DNA of 64,000 nt, taken from Pseudonocardia sp. C8. Lineage in GTDB: Bacteria; Actinomycetota; Actinomycetes; Mycobacteriales; Pseudonocardiaceae. Below the pieces are notes generated by a model. It saw only the letters and a list, made by a program, of their open reading frames with translations, had not been told where the DNA came from and ran no database searches. The position numbers were made by a program, and so were the translations under genes. Shown piece after piece: positions 19,143 through 27,329 of the stretch (its first letter is position 1; each line of letters begins with the position of its first letter). The stretch spans positions 880,001-944,000 of the forward strand of contig NZ_JACMTR010000002.1 in the NCBI RefSeq assembly GCF_014267175.1. The letters run 5' to 3'.

Positions 19143-20086
19143 GCATCCACATCGACGACGAGACCCGCGTCATCGTCCAGGGCATCACCGGGCGGATCGG
19201 CGCGTTCCACACCGAGGAGATGATCCGCTACGGCACCAACGTCGTGGCCGGTGTCACGCCCGGGAAGGCCGGCGAGAAGGTGCTGGGCAAGCGGGTGTAC
19301 CACACCGTGAAGGACGCCGTCGCCGCGACGAAGGCGGACGTGTCGATCATCTTCGTGCCGCCGCCGTTCGCCGCCGACTCGATCATGGAGGCGGCCGACG
19401 CCGGGATCCGGTACTGCGTGTGCATCACCGACGGCATCCCGGTCCAGGACATGATGAAGGTGAAGCGCTTCATGCGCCGTTACCGGGCGGCCAGCCGGAT
19501 GCGGCTCACCGGGCCGAACTGCGCGGGCACGATCAGCCCGGGCAAGTGCCTGCTCGGGATCATGCCGGGGCACATCTACCGGGAGGGCCGGGTCGGGATC
19601 ATCAGCCGTTCCGGGACGCTCAGCTACGAGGCGGCCGCCCAGCTGACCGAGCTCGGGCTCGGGGTGTCGACCTCGGTCGGCATCGGGGGAGACCCGGTCA
19701 ACGGGTCGTCGTTCCGCGACCACCTCGGCCACTTCGAGCACGACTCCGGGACCGACGTCGTCCTCATGATCGGCGAGATCGGCGGGCCGCAGGAGGCCGA
19801 GGGTGCGCAGTTCGTCCGCGAGCGGATGCGCAAGCCCGTCATCGGCTACGTCGCCGGGATGACCGCGCCGCCGGGCCGCACCATGGGTCACGCGGGCGCG
19901 ATCGTCTCCAGCAGTGCCGAGTCGGCCGCCGAGAAGTCGAGGCTGCTCTCCGAGTCCGGGATCGTGATGGCCCCCGACCCGTCGAGCCTCGGCAGCACGG
20001 TCGCGCGGGTCCTGTCCGAGTACGACCCGGCCCCGCCGCCCCTGCCGTGGTCCGCGGCCGGCTACGTGGCCGAGGTGGCGGGATGA
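19139..20086 (+). CDS. mtkB: Malate-CoA ligase alpha subunit
   Basis: This 315-residue partner of MtkA is homologous to succinyl-CoA synthetase alpha. It has the CoA-binding [31 protein letters not shown] and the phosphorylated His251 in TMGHAGAIV. The ATG overlaps the mtkA stop (ATGA), and its own stop overlaps the hprA ATG in the same way. The complex acts in the cytosol and consumes one ATP per malate. Confidence 0.91.
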   Translation: MSIHIDDETRVIVQGITGRIGAFHTEEMIRYGTNVVAGVTPGKAGEKVLGKRVYHTVKDAVAATKADVSIIFVPPPFAADSIMEAADAGIRYCVCITDGIPVQDMMKVKRFMRRYRAASRMRLTGPNCAGTISPGKCLLGIMPGHIYREGRVGIISRSGTLSYEAAAQLTELGLGVSTSVGIGGDPVNGSSFRDHLGHFEHDSGTDVVLMIGEIGGPQEAEGAQFVRERMRKPVIGYVAGMTAPPGRTMGHAGAIVSSSAESAAEKSRLLSESGIVMAPDPSSLGSTVARVLSEYDPAPPPLPWSAAGYVAEVAG

Positions 20087-21087
20087 CCTGGCCACGTGGT
20101 GACCGCGAGCCCGTCGTCGTCGTGACGCGGCGCTGGCCGACCGCGGTCGAGAACGAGCTCCGCAGGCGGTACCCGGCCGTGCGGCTGAGCATCGACGACC
20201 GCCCGCTCGGGCCCGAGGGGCTCCGGCACGCCGTCGAGCACGCCGACGCCGTGCTGGCGACCGTGTCCGACCGGCTGCCGGCGGAGCTGTTCGCCGGTGA
20301 CATCCGCACGCGGTTCGTCGGGAACTTCGGTGTCGGGACCGATCACATCGACCTCGACGCGGCCCGGGCCGCCGGGGTCACGGTCACCAACACGCCGGGC
20401 GTCCTGACCGAGTCCACCGCCGACCTGGCGATGTGCCTGCTGCTCAACGCGGCGCGCCGGACCTCGGCCGGGGAGCGGGAGCTGCGGGCCGGTGACTGGA
20501 CCGGCTGGCGGCCGACGCACCTGCTCGGCGCCGACGTCTCCGGGAAGCACCTCGGGATCATCGGCATGGGGCGGATCGGCGCGGCGGTCGCGAGACGGGC
20601 CCGGTTCGGCTTCGACATGCGCGTCTCGTACTGCACGCACGGGTCCGAGGACCCGGGCACCACGGCCGCCCGGGTCGGTGTCCCCGACCTCCACCGTGCG
20701 GACTCGATCGAGGACCTCCTGGCGCAGGTCGACTTCGTGAGCGTGCACGCCCCCGGCGGGGGCGAGAACCGCCACCTCATCTCGGCCGACCGGCTCAAGC
20801 TCATGAAGCCGACCGCCTACCTGGTCAACACGGCGCGCGGCGACGTCGTCGATACCGAAGCCCTGGTCGAGGCGCTGTCCACCGGTGTCATCGCCGGAGC
20901 GGGACTCGACGTCCACGAGGGGGAGCCGGACGTGTCACCGGACCTGGTCGCGCTCGACAACGTGACCCTCCTGCCGCACCTCGGGAGCGCGACCGAGGGG
21001 ACCCGGCGGGCGATGGGGATGCAGGTGCTCGACAGCCTGCACGCGTTCCTCGAGGGGGCCGACGAGGTGCCCTGCCGGGTGGTGTGA
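20083..21087 (+). CDS. hprA: Hydroxypyruvate reductase (D-2-hydroxyacid dehydrogenase)
   Basis: This 334-residue NAD(P)-dependent enzyme should reduce hydroxypyruvate to D-glycerate, and possibly glyoxylate to glycolate. It shows the Rossmann motif GIIGMGRIGAAVARR, the catalytic Arg252 (NTARGD), Glu281 (EGEP) and His299 (LPHLGSAT), and NFGVGTDHID near residue 90. The ATG overlaps the mtkB stop. Family members are promiscuous; the assignment rests on the four serine-cycle genes before it. Confidence 0.88.
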   Translation: MTWPRGDREPVVVVTRRWPTAVENELRRRYPAVRLSIDDRPLGPEGLRHAVEHADAVLATVSDRLPAELFAGDIRTRFVGNFGVGTDHIDLDAARAAGVTVTNTPGVLTESTADLAMCLLLNAARRTSAGERELRAGDWTGWRPTHLLGADVSGKHLGIIGMGRIGAAVARRARFGFDMRVSYCTHGSEDPGTTAARVGVPDLHRADSIEDLLAQVDFVSVHAPGGGENRHLISADRLKLMKPTAYLVNTARGDVVDTEALVEALSTGVIAGAGLDVHEGEPDVSPDLVALDNVTLLPHLGSATEGTRRAMGMQVLDSLHAFLEGADEVPCRVV

Positions 21088-21162
21088 CGGCCTTCTCGCC
21101 GCGGGCCGTGCGGGCGCCACCTCTGGCAGGCTCGTCGAGGTCATGGGCGGGGAGTCGGTGTC

Positions 21163-21897
21163 ATGAGGCGGTTCGAGGACAAGGTCGCGCTCGTCACGGG
21201 TGGCCGGTCGGGCATCGGGCAGGCGATCGCCCGACGGCTCCGGGACGAGGGCGCGACCGTGTACACGGCGCAACGCGGGCCCGACCCGGAGTTCGACGGC
21301 ATCCCGGCGGACCTCTCCGACCCCGCCAGTGCGGATCGGGTCGTCGCCGAGGTGATCGATCGCGCCGGGTCGCTGGACGTGCTGGTCAACAACGCGGGCG
21401 TGATGCAGGAGTCCACGGTCGAGGCCATGTCCCTGGAGGACTGGCAGCGCAGCCTCACCGTGAACCTGACCCTGCCCTTCCTGCTGATCCGCGCGGCGAT
21501 CCCCCACCTGCGCAGGACCAGGGGGAGCATCGTCAACACCGGCTCGATCGAGGGCCTCGGCGCCAACCCCGGGCATGCGGCCTACTGCGCGTCGAAGGCG
21601 GGCCTGCACGGGCTGACCCGCGCCGTGGCGGTGGATCACGGGCATGACGGCATCCGCTGCAACGCGGTGGCGCCCGGCTGGATCGACACGGACCTGAACC
21701 TGGAGTTCGTCGACGGCATGCCCGACCCGGAGGCGTTCCGGCGCGGCATCGACCGCATCCACCCGGTGGCCCGCCCCGGGAAGCCGGAGGAGGTCGCCGC
21801 GCTCGTGGCCTTCCTCGCCGCCGACGAGGCGGGATTCGTCACCGGGCAGGTCTACACCGTCGACGGAGGCCGGACGGCGAAGTTGAGCTTGCCCTGA
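21163..21897 (+). CDS. SDR-family oxidoreductase
   Basis: This 244-residue classical short-chain dehydrogenase has the cofactor motif [17 protein letters not shown], the catalytic Ser in NTGSIEG and the YCASK Tyr-Lys pair, ending in [15 protein letters not shown]. It follows hprA by 75 bases in the same direction and may be the tail of that transcript. The substrate cannot be read from sequence. Confidence 0.85.
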   Translation: MRRFEDKVALVTGGRSGIGQAIARRLRDEGATVYTAQRGPDPEFDGIPADLSDPASADRVVAEVIDRAGSLDVLVNNAGVMQESTVEAMSLEDWQRSLTVNLTLPFLLIRAAIPHLRRTRGSIVNTGSIEGLGANPGHAAYCASKAGLHGLTRAVAVDHGHDGIRCNAVAPGWIDTDLNLEFVDGMPDPEAFRRGIDRIHPVARPGKPEEVAALVAFLAADEAGFVTGQVYTVDGGRTAKLSLP

Positions 21898-21906
21898 GCG
21901 GCGGCG

Positions 21907-22752
21907 TCAGCGCCGGACGATGTCGCCGTACAGGTCCGGGCGACGCTGGTCCAGCAGGGGGTACCGACGCCGCATCTCCGGGATGAGGTCGAGGTCGAGA
22001 CGAGTGGTGGTGACTCCCTCGACGTCGGGTGCGGTGGCCAGGACGGTGCCCCACGGGTCAACGGCCATCGACCTGCCGACGAAGCCGGTGCCGGTCACCG
22101 GCTCCGTCCCGACCTGGCCGGACGCGACGACGAACACCTGGTTCTCCGCGGCTCGGGCGCGCAGGAAGAACTCCCAATGGTCCAACCTGGGGCTGAGGAA
22201 GGCCGAGGCGCAGACGATGATCTTCGCCCCTCGCAGGGTCATCACCCGATAGACCTCGGGGAACCGGAGGTCCGAGCACACCGAGATGCCCAACGAGCCG
22301 AACCGGGTGTCGAACACGGCGAGCTCGTCACCGGCGACGACCTTGTCGGACTCCTTCATCCCAGGCGGGATGTCGACCCGATCCGGGGCATCGAACAGAT
22401 GCGTCTTGGTGTAGCTGCCGAGCAGGGCGCCGTCGGGGCCGATCAGCGGTGCGAGATTGGCGTGGCTGCCGTCGGGCAGTCCGGCGTACAGCGATCCCAC
22501 GACGTACATCCCGTGCCGCGCGGCCCGTTCGGCGAGGCGGTCGGTGACGGGCCCCGGCACCGGCTCGGCGATCTCCTGGTAACGAGTCGGCGTGGAGTAG
22601 CCGAACCCGGTCCACATCTCCGGCAGGACGACGAGGTCGGCGCCCTGTTCCGCGGCCTCGTCGAGATACTCCAGGCACCGTGTGACGTTGAGTTCCTTGT
22701 CGGTCTCGCTGGCCGTGAACTGCACGAGTGAGACCACGACGGTCTGCTTCAT
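21907..22752 (-). CDS. Carbon-nitrogen hydrolase (nitrilase superfamily), first copy
   Basis: This 281-residue amidase-type enzyme has the full catalytic triad: Glu45 (LPEMW), Lys116 (YTKTHLFD) and Cys159 (VCSDLRFPE). It most resembles omega-amidase or carbamoyl-hydrolase relatives. It is the third gene of an operon with an MHS transporter (3-base gap) and a second family member, behind a LacI regulator. The pair plus transporter suggests uptake and stepwise hydrolysis of an amide or N-carbamoyl compound. The substrate is unknown. Confidence 0.85.
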   Translation of the reverse strand: MKQTVVVSLVQFTASETDKELNVTRCLEYLDEAAEQGADLVVLPEMWTGFGYSTPTRYQEIAEPVPGPVTDRLAERAARHGMYVVGSLYAGLPDGSHANLAPLIGPDGALLGSYTKTHLFDAPDRVDIPPGMKESDKVVAGDELAVFDTRFGSLGISVCSDLRFPEVYRVMTLRGAKIIVCASAFLSPRLDHWEFFLRARAAENQVFVVASGQVGTEPVTGTGFVGRSMAVDPWGTVLATAPDVEGVTTTRLDLDLIPEMRRRYPLLDQRRPDLYGDIVRR

Positions 22753-22755
22753 GAC

Positions 22756-24096
22756 CTAACCGTTCCCTCCGAGTGGGTTGGCGTCTGCGTCGGCGCGGCC
22801 GGCGACGTCCTCTGCATGGACGATGGACGAGGTGTGGGTCTCCGGGAGCCGGGTCGCCACGGCGAACACCGCGGCCGCCAGGAGCGCGGTGTACACCGCG
22901 GGAGCGAGCAGGCTCCCTGTCTGCGCCACCAGCCATGTCCCGAACAGCGGCGCGGTGCCCCCGAAGGCGACGTAGGCAGCGTTGTAACCGACCGAGGCGC
23001 CGCTGTACCGGATCCGGGTGGGGAACAGCTCGAGGAAGACGATGCCGACGGGCCCGAAGAACGTTCCCAGAGCAACGGCGAGCAGGGTCTGTCCGGCGAT
23101 GGCGGGCAGCAGTCCACCGGCACCGGCGATCGCGTAGGCGGGCACCGCGACGATCGCGCTGGCCGCCGCGCCCACCAACAGCACCTTCCGGCGGCCGACC
23201 CGGTCCGACCAGGATCCGGCCAGTGGCATGGCGACGAAGGCGGCGAACAACGCAACACTGTTCGAGAGCAGCGAGTCGTTGCTGCTGAGGCCGACCGACT
23301 CGGTCAGGTACGAGGAGAAGTAGCCGGCCAGGGAATAGAAGCCCAGTCCGGACAGGGCGGCCATCGCGAACGCCAGCAGGAGCTCTCTGCGGTGGGTCCG
23401 GAACAAGGTCAGCAGCGGCGCCTTGGTCACCTGGTGGGCCTGCCGGGTGGTCGTGAAGGCCGGAGACTCCTGGACGCGAGCCCGGATGTAGAGACCGACG
23501 AGGGAGAGGACACCGCCGAGCAGGAACGGGATCCGCCAGCCCCACTCCGACCAGGCCTGCGCGGTCATGGCGTTGGTGAGGCCGAGCACGAGGAGCGCGG
23601 CGAACACACCGGGCAGGTTGGCGAAGGAGTAGGTGAACCCGACCCATCTGCCGCGCCGGCCGTCCGGGGCGTGCTCGGCGACCAACGCGTTGGATCCCAT
23701 TGCCTCGCCACCGGCCGACATGCCCTGCAGGAGCCGGCAGACCACGAGCAGGATCGGAGCGAGGATCCCGATCGAGGCGTAGGTGGGCAGCAGACCGATC
23801 GCGGCGGTGGATCCGCCCATGAGCAGGATCACGAATGCGAGTACGCCGCGTCGTCCCAGGACGTCGCCGAGGTGACCGAACACCACTCCGCCGACCGGCC
23901 GCATCACGAAGCCGACCGCGTAGACGCCGAAGGTGGCCAGCAGCGATGCGACCCGGTCCTCGGCGGGGAAGAACAAGGTGGCCACCACCGATGAGGTGTA
24001 GGCGTAGATGACGAAGTCGTACCACTCGACGAACTGCCCGATCGCGGCCGACGCCACGACCCGGCGCCGCCCGTAGCTGTCTCCTGCATGGGGCAT
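22756..24096 (-). CDS. MFS transporter, metabolite:H+ symporter (MHS) type
   Basis: This 446-residue inner-membrane protein has about 12 hydrophobic segments. MHS markers are IGQFVEWYDFVIYAY, RPVGGVVFGHLGD, LLQGMSAGGEAMG and FYSLAGYFSSYLTE. It lies between the two nitrilase-superfamily genes with gaps of 13 and 3 bases and should import their substrate by proton symport. MHS substrates are typically carboxylates or betaines; the specific one is not predictable here. Confidence 0.88.
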   Translation of the reverse strand: MPHAGDSYGRRRVVASAAIGQFVEWYDFVIYAYTSSVVATLFFPAEDRVASLLATFGVYAVGFVMRPVGGVVFGHLGDVLGRRGVLAFVILLMGGSTAAIGLLPTYASIGILAPILLVVCRLLQGMSAGGEAMGSNALVAEHAPDGRRGRWVGFTYSFANLPGVFAALLVLGLTNAMTAQAWSEWGWRIPFLLGGVLSLVGLYIRARVQESPAFTTTRQAHQVTKAPLLTLFRTHRRELLLAFAMAALSGLGFYSLAGYFSSYLTESVGLSSNDSLLSNSVALFAAFVAMPLAGSWSDRVGRRKVLLVGAAASAIVAVPAYAIAGAGGLLPAIAGQTLLAVALGTFFGPVGIVFLELFPTRIRYSGASVGYNAAYVAFGGTAPLFGTWLVAQTGSLLAPAVYTALLAAAVFAVATRLPETHTSSIVHAEDVAGRADADANPLGGNG

Positions 24097-24109
24097 CGGA
24101 AGGTTCTCC

Positions 24110-24958
24110 TCACTGACCGGATGCGGTAGCGCTCGCCGCGTGCTGAACGGGGTAGCGGCGGTTGGCGAGGCAGGGCACGATGCGTCGTACCTCGTGCAGA
24201 CGTTGCGGGGACAGGTCGGCGCTGACGATGCCCTCGTCCTCGGTGCAGGTGGCCATGACGAGCCCCATCGGGTCGACGGCCATGCTGAGCCCGGTCGAGG
24301 TCGGCGGCGGCTGGGACGCGGCCAGGACGTAGCAGGTGTTCTCCACCGCCCGAGCCCGGAGCAGCAGCTCCCAGTGCAACTCCTTGCGTGGACCGTTGAC
24401 CCAGGCCGAGCTCACGACGAGCAGGTCGGCACCGCGCTCGACCAGCGCCCTGGCTTGCTCGGGGAAGCGCAGGTCGTAGCAGTTGAGCAACCCCATCGTG
24501 ACACCGCCGACGTCGACGGTCACGAGCTCGGACCCGTCGGCGTGCACGGGCCCGGGCCGCACGCGGTCGGACTCCCGGTAGTCGAACGCGTCGTAGAGGT
24601 GGACCTTGTCGTAGCTCGCGCGCGGCCCGTCGGGTCCGACGACCAGGAGCCGGTTGTAGGGCCGCGGATCGTCGTCATCCGCGGCGAACGCGCCGGCGAC
24701 GAGCATCACCGCGTGCCGCCGGGCGATCTCCTCGATTCCGGCGGTGAAGTCGGCCGCGGATGCACGAGCCGCGGCGGCGAGCTCGTCGGCCGGTGCGTCC
24801 CAGGCGTACATGGACGCCTCGGGAAGGGCCACCAGCCGAGCTGCCGATGCCGCCGCCCGGCCGACCAGGGCGTCGATCCGGTCGAGGTTCTCGGTCACAT
24901 CCCGGCCGGCGGCGAACTGGGCTGCCGCGACGGTCGTCGTACCGGGTGGGGAAGCCAA
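24110..24958 (-). CDS. Carbon-nitrogen hydrolase (nitrilase superfamily), second copy
   Basis: This enzyme of about 282 residues has the nitrilase triad Glu (LPEASMYAW), Lys (YDKVHLYDAFD) and Cys (LLNCYDLRFPEQ). It is the first gene of the operon running left. The start is uncertain: TTG at 24958 has GGAG 6 bases upstream and is chosen; TTG at 24970 is also in frame but directly abuts the LacI palindrome at 24971-24984. A paralogue of the enzyme at 21907, it may act on a different intermediate. Confidence 0.83.
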   Translation of the reverse strand: MASPPGTTTVAAAQFAAGRDVTENLDRIDALVGRAAASAARLVALPEASMYAWDAPADELAAAARASAADFTAGIEEIARRHAVMLVAGAFAADDDDPRPYNRLLVVGPDGPRASYDKVHLYDAFDYRESDRVRPGPVHADGSELVTVDVGGVTMGLLNCYDLRFPEQARALVERGADLLVVSSAWVNGPRKELHWELLLRARAVENTCYVLAASQPPPTSTGLSMAVDPMGLVMATCTEDEGIVSADLSPQRLHEVRRIVPCLANRRYPVQHAASATASGQ

Positions 24959-24970
24959 CCGGGGCTCCAA

Positions 24971-24984
24971 TCAAAACGTTTTGA
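24971..24984. promoter_or_regulatory. LacI-family operator palindrome
   Basis: TCAAAACGTTTTGA is a perfect 14-bp palindrome with the central CG typical of LacI-family operators. It lies in the divergent gap between the amidohydrolase operon and the LacI regulator gene and nearly touches the amidohydrolase start. A repressor bound there would block that operon and could autoregulate. Confidence 0.75.
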
Positions 24985-25071
24985 TGAGCGGTGTGTTGCG
25001 TAACCTACGTGCGTCAGCGGACAGCGGTCAAGACCACCGGCGCCCTGCGAGCCGGAGAACCGGGAGGCGGG

Positions 25072-26103
25072 ATGAGCGACGGGGCCGCGCGGCCGAGAGT
25101 CACGATCCGCGACGTCGCGACCTCGGCCGGCGTGTCGATCAGCACGGTCTCGCACGCGTTCTCCGGGCGGAGGAGCATCTCGGAGAGCACCCGCGTCCGG
25201 GTCATGACCGCTGCGGCGGAACTCGGCTACACCGCCGACCCGTCCGCCCGCAGCCTCCGTACCGGCAGGTCGGGTCTGCTCGGCATGATCCTCCGGCCCC
25301 GGGATGCTGCGCACGGTTCGCACGAGGGCAGCGAGACCTTCACGCGCTTCAGCGGCACCGTCGCCACGGAGGTGCTGGATCACAAGCTCGGCCTGGTCCA
25401 TGTCCCCGATCTCTTCGACCCCACGGCGTCGCAAGTCCCCATGGACGGCTGCCTGGTCGCCTTTCCCTACGGCAGTGACCCCGTACTCGCCGAGCTGCGG
25501 CGTCGAGACCTGCCGGTGGTCGTCGTCGACGACGACCCCGACCTGCCGGACTTCCCGTGGACCGTGCGCCTGGACCACGGCGCCGCCGTCAGGCGGCTGC
25601 TCGACGGCTTCTCCGATCGTGGGGCGGAGCGGATCTGGCTGTTGTCCGGTACCGAGGACAATGCGTGGAACCGGCATGCCAGGCGGGCGTACGCGGAATG
25701 GGCCGAGTCCGCGGGGATACCGGCCCGGATCCTGTCCCTCTACGAGGGTGAGGGGCGGGACGGAGCGCGTGCGTTGTTCGAGTCCATTCTGGCCACGGAC
25801 GGCGCCCCGCACGGGGTCATCGCATCGGCGAGTCGCTCCGCAGCCGGTGTCGCGGACGCGGCCACCGCCCTCGGCCTCCGCATTCCGGACGACCTCATGG
25901 TCGCCGCGCTGACCGACAGCGCACATGTCCGTGAGTACGAACCGGCGATCACCGCGGTCGACCTGCGCCTGGAGGAGCTGAGTCGTGCCGCCGTCCAGCT
26001 TCTTCTCTCGCGCCTCGACGGAGCCCCGGAACCCGCCGCTCCGGTGACCCTCGAACCGGTACTGCACTGGCGCGCCTCGACCGCGATCTCCGGTCGACCG
26101 TAG
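25072..26103 (+). CDS. LacI-family transcriptional regulator
   Basis: This 343-residue regulator has an N-terminal LacI helix-turn-helix and hinge (TIRDVATSAGVSISTVSHAF through GYTADPSARSL) and a periplasmic-binding-protein-like sensor domain. The ATG at 25072 has GGGAGG just upstream; an earlier frame start at 24991 would add 27 residues not expected in the family. It is divergent from the two amidohydrolase genes and MHS transporter and very likely controls them through the palindrome at 24971-24984. The inducer is unknown. Confidence 0.9.
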   Translation: MSDGAARPRVTIRDVATSAGVSISTVSHAFSGRRSISESTRVRVMTAAAELGYTADPSARSLRTGRSGLLGMILRPRDAAHGSHEGSETFTRFSGTVATEVLDHKLGLVHVPDLFDPTASQVPMDGCLVAFPYGSDPVLAELRRRDLPVVVVDDDPDLPDFPWTVRLDHGAAVRRLLDGFSDRGAERIWLLSGTEDNAWNRHARRAYAEWAESAGIPARILSLYEGEGRDGARALFESILATDGAPHGVIASASRSAAGVADAATALGLRIPDDLMVAALTDSAHVREYEPAITAVDLRLEELSRAAVQLLLSRLDGAPEPAAPVTLEPVLHWRASTAISGRP

Positions 26104-26150
26104 AACCCGCGCCGGCCGCGGCACATCGAGTCCTCACGACGACGAGTCAG

Positions 26151-26169
26151 ACAAGGTAGGCTTCCCTAA
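26151..26169. promoter_or_regulatory. IdeR/DtxR-like iron box
   Basis: By my hand alignment 13 of 19 positions match the actinobacterial iron-box consensus (TTAGGTTAGGCTAACCTAA). The site also sits in an 8-of-9 inverted repeat CAAGGTAGG/CCTAACTTG (26152-26173). It is about 30 bases upstream of a siderophore-type binding protein gene, which supports iron repression. Confidence 0.6.
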
Positions 26170-26199
26170 CTTGTTCGGCCTCATCGTGGAGGGTGCCCC

Positions 26200-27168
26200 G
26201 TGCTCACGACGACCATGTCGCCACACCGGCCGCTGCACTCGCGGCGCCGCTTCCTGAGAGGAGTCCTCGGCGCGACGGCGCTGCTCGCCACACCGGCGTG
26301 CGCCGGCAGCAGTGGCGCCGGTGCGACGGGAGGGCAGGCCGGGGCGCACCGCGTCGTCGCGATCGGCCAGGGAGCCGACGCCGATGCGCTGATCGCCCTG
26401 GGCGTGCCGCCGGTCGGCATGTCCTCCGGCTACCAGATCGACGTCTACCCGTGGACCGCCGGCGCGCTCGGCGGGCGTCCCGTCGAGCTGCTCCCGACGA
26501 CCGAGGGCGTCCCGATCGAGCGGGTCGCCGCCCTGCGGCCGACGCTCATCGCGGCGACGACGTACTACCAGCTGGACCCGGTGCGGGCCGAGCTGGAGAA
26601 GATCGCGCCGGTGATCGGCCCGAGCTCGCAGGTCGACAAGGAGACGTGGCAGCAGAGCACGGTCCGGGTCGGTGAGGCCGTCGGTCGCGCGGACGAGGCC
26701 CGCCGCGTCGTCGCGGACGTCGAGCGGGTCGTGGCCGACGCGCGCGCGGCGCATCCGCAGTGGCAGGGCCGGACGTTCACGTTCGGCCCGGTGATCCCCG
26801 GACAGGATCTGTACACGGTCAACTCGACGTCGGACGCGTCGGCGGCGCTGCTGTCGGCACTCGGCCTCCAGCTGGCCCCCGCGGTCACGCGGCTACCGAA
26901 CGCGGGCCTGCCCGGGCGGGCGAAGGTCAGCCAGGAGCAGATGGGGCTCTTCGACGCCGACGCCCTCCTGCTCGCCCACTTCGGGGGTGATGCCGCCCGT
27001 GCCGAGTTCGAGAAGCAGGGCGTGTTCCGGAGCGTCCCGGCTGTGCAACGCGGCTCCTACATCCCGCTCGATCCCGCCCTCGCGATCGCGCTGGCGTTCC
27101 CGTCGGTGCTCAACATCCCGTATGCGGTGCGGGAGATCGCGCCGTTGCTGGACCGCGCGCTGGCCTGA
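26200..27168 (+). CDS. Iron-siderophore ABC transporter substrate-binding protein
   Basis: This 322-residue FecB/FepB-type binding protein has a probable Tat signal (HSRRRFLRGVLGATALLATPAC) whose Cys may be lipidated; the lipobox is imperfect. The body shows two-lobe binding features (IGQGADADALIALGVPPVG, ERVAALRPTLIAATTYYQL, LNIPYAVREIAPLL). GGAGGG at 26188-26193 lies 6 bases before the GTG. The permease and ATPase genes are not adjacent, so it is an orphan component. The iron box upstream agrees with siderophore uptake. Confidence 0.85.
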   Translation: MLTTTMSPHRPLHSRRRFLRGVLGATALLATPACAGSSGAGATGGQAGAHRVVAIGQGADADALIALGVPPVGMSSGYQIDVYPWTAGALGGRPVELLPTTEGVPIERVAALRPTLIAATTYYQLDPVRAELEKIAPVIGPSSQVDKETWQQSTVRVGEAVGRADEARRVVADVERVVADARAAHPQWQGRTFTFGPVIPGQDLYTVNSTSDASAALLSALGLQLAPAVTRLPNAGLPGRAKVSQEQMGLFDADALLLAHFGGDAARAEFEKQGVFRSVPAVQRGSYIPLDPALAIALAFPSVLNIPYAVREIAPLLDRALA

Positions 27169-27307
27169 TGCGGCGGCGCTGCGGTCGTCGCGGTGGTGGG
27201 ATACCCGGCGCCCGTCCGCCTCGGCGGGACCTGGCGCCAGGTGTGCAGTGTGCGGTGAGCGGTCGGTCAACGCGCCGAACGGCCGGGAGAGTGTCGTAGC
27301 CACACGC

Positions 27308-27313
27308 TAGAAT
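27308..27313 (+). promoter_or_regulatory. -10 element, probable leaderless promoter of the HNH gene
   Basis: TAGAAT is followed by six bases and then the ATG at 27320. No ribosome-binding site precedes that ATG, so transcription probably begins at the start codon. Confidence 0.5.
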
Positions 27314-27329
27314 TCGAACATGCGAGCGA
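27314..27329. promoter_or_regulatory. LexA/SOS-box-like site over the HNH gene start
   Basis: The site reads TCGAAC-ATGC-GAGCGA against the actinobacterial SOS consensus TCGAAC-N4-GTTCGA; the left half is perfect and the right half matches 4 of 6. It starts right after the -10 element and includes the start codon. SOS boxes at the starts of 13E12-repeat genes are known in Mycobacterium tuberculosis. Confidence 0.5.

Noticed and set aside
24959..24970. TTG at 24970 as the start of the second amidohydrolase
   Set aside because: It directly abuts the operator palindrome and has no ribosome-binding site; TTG at 24958 has GGAG 6 bases upstream. Not fully excluded.
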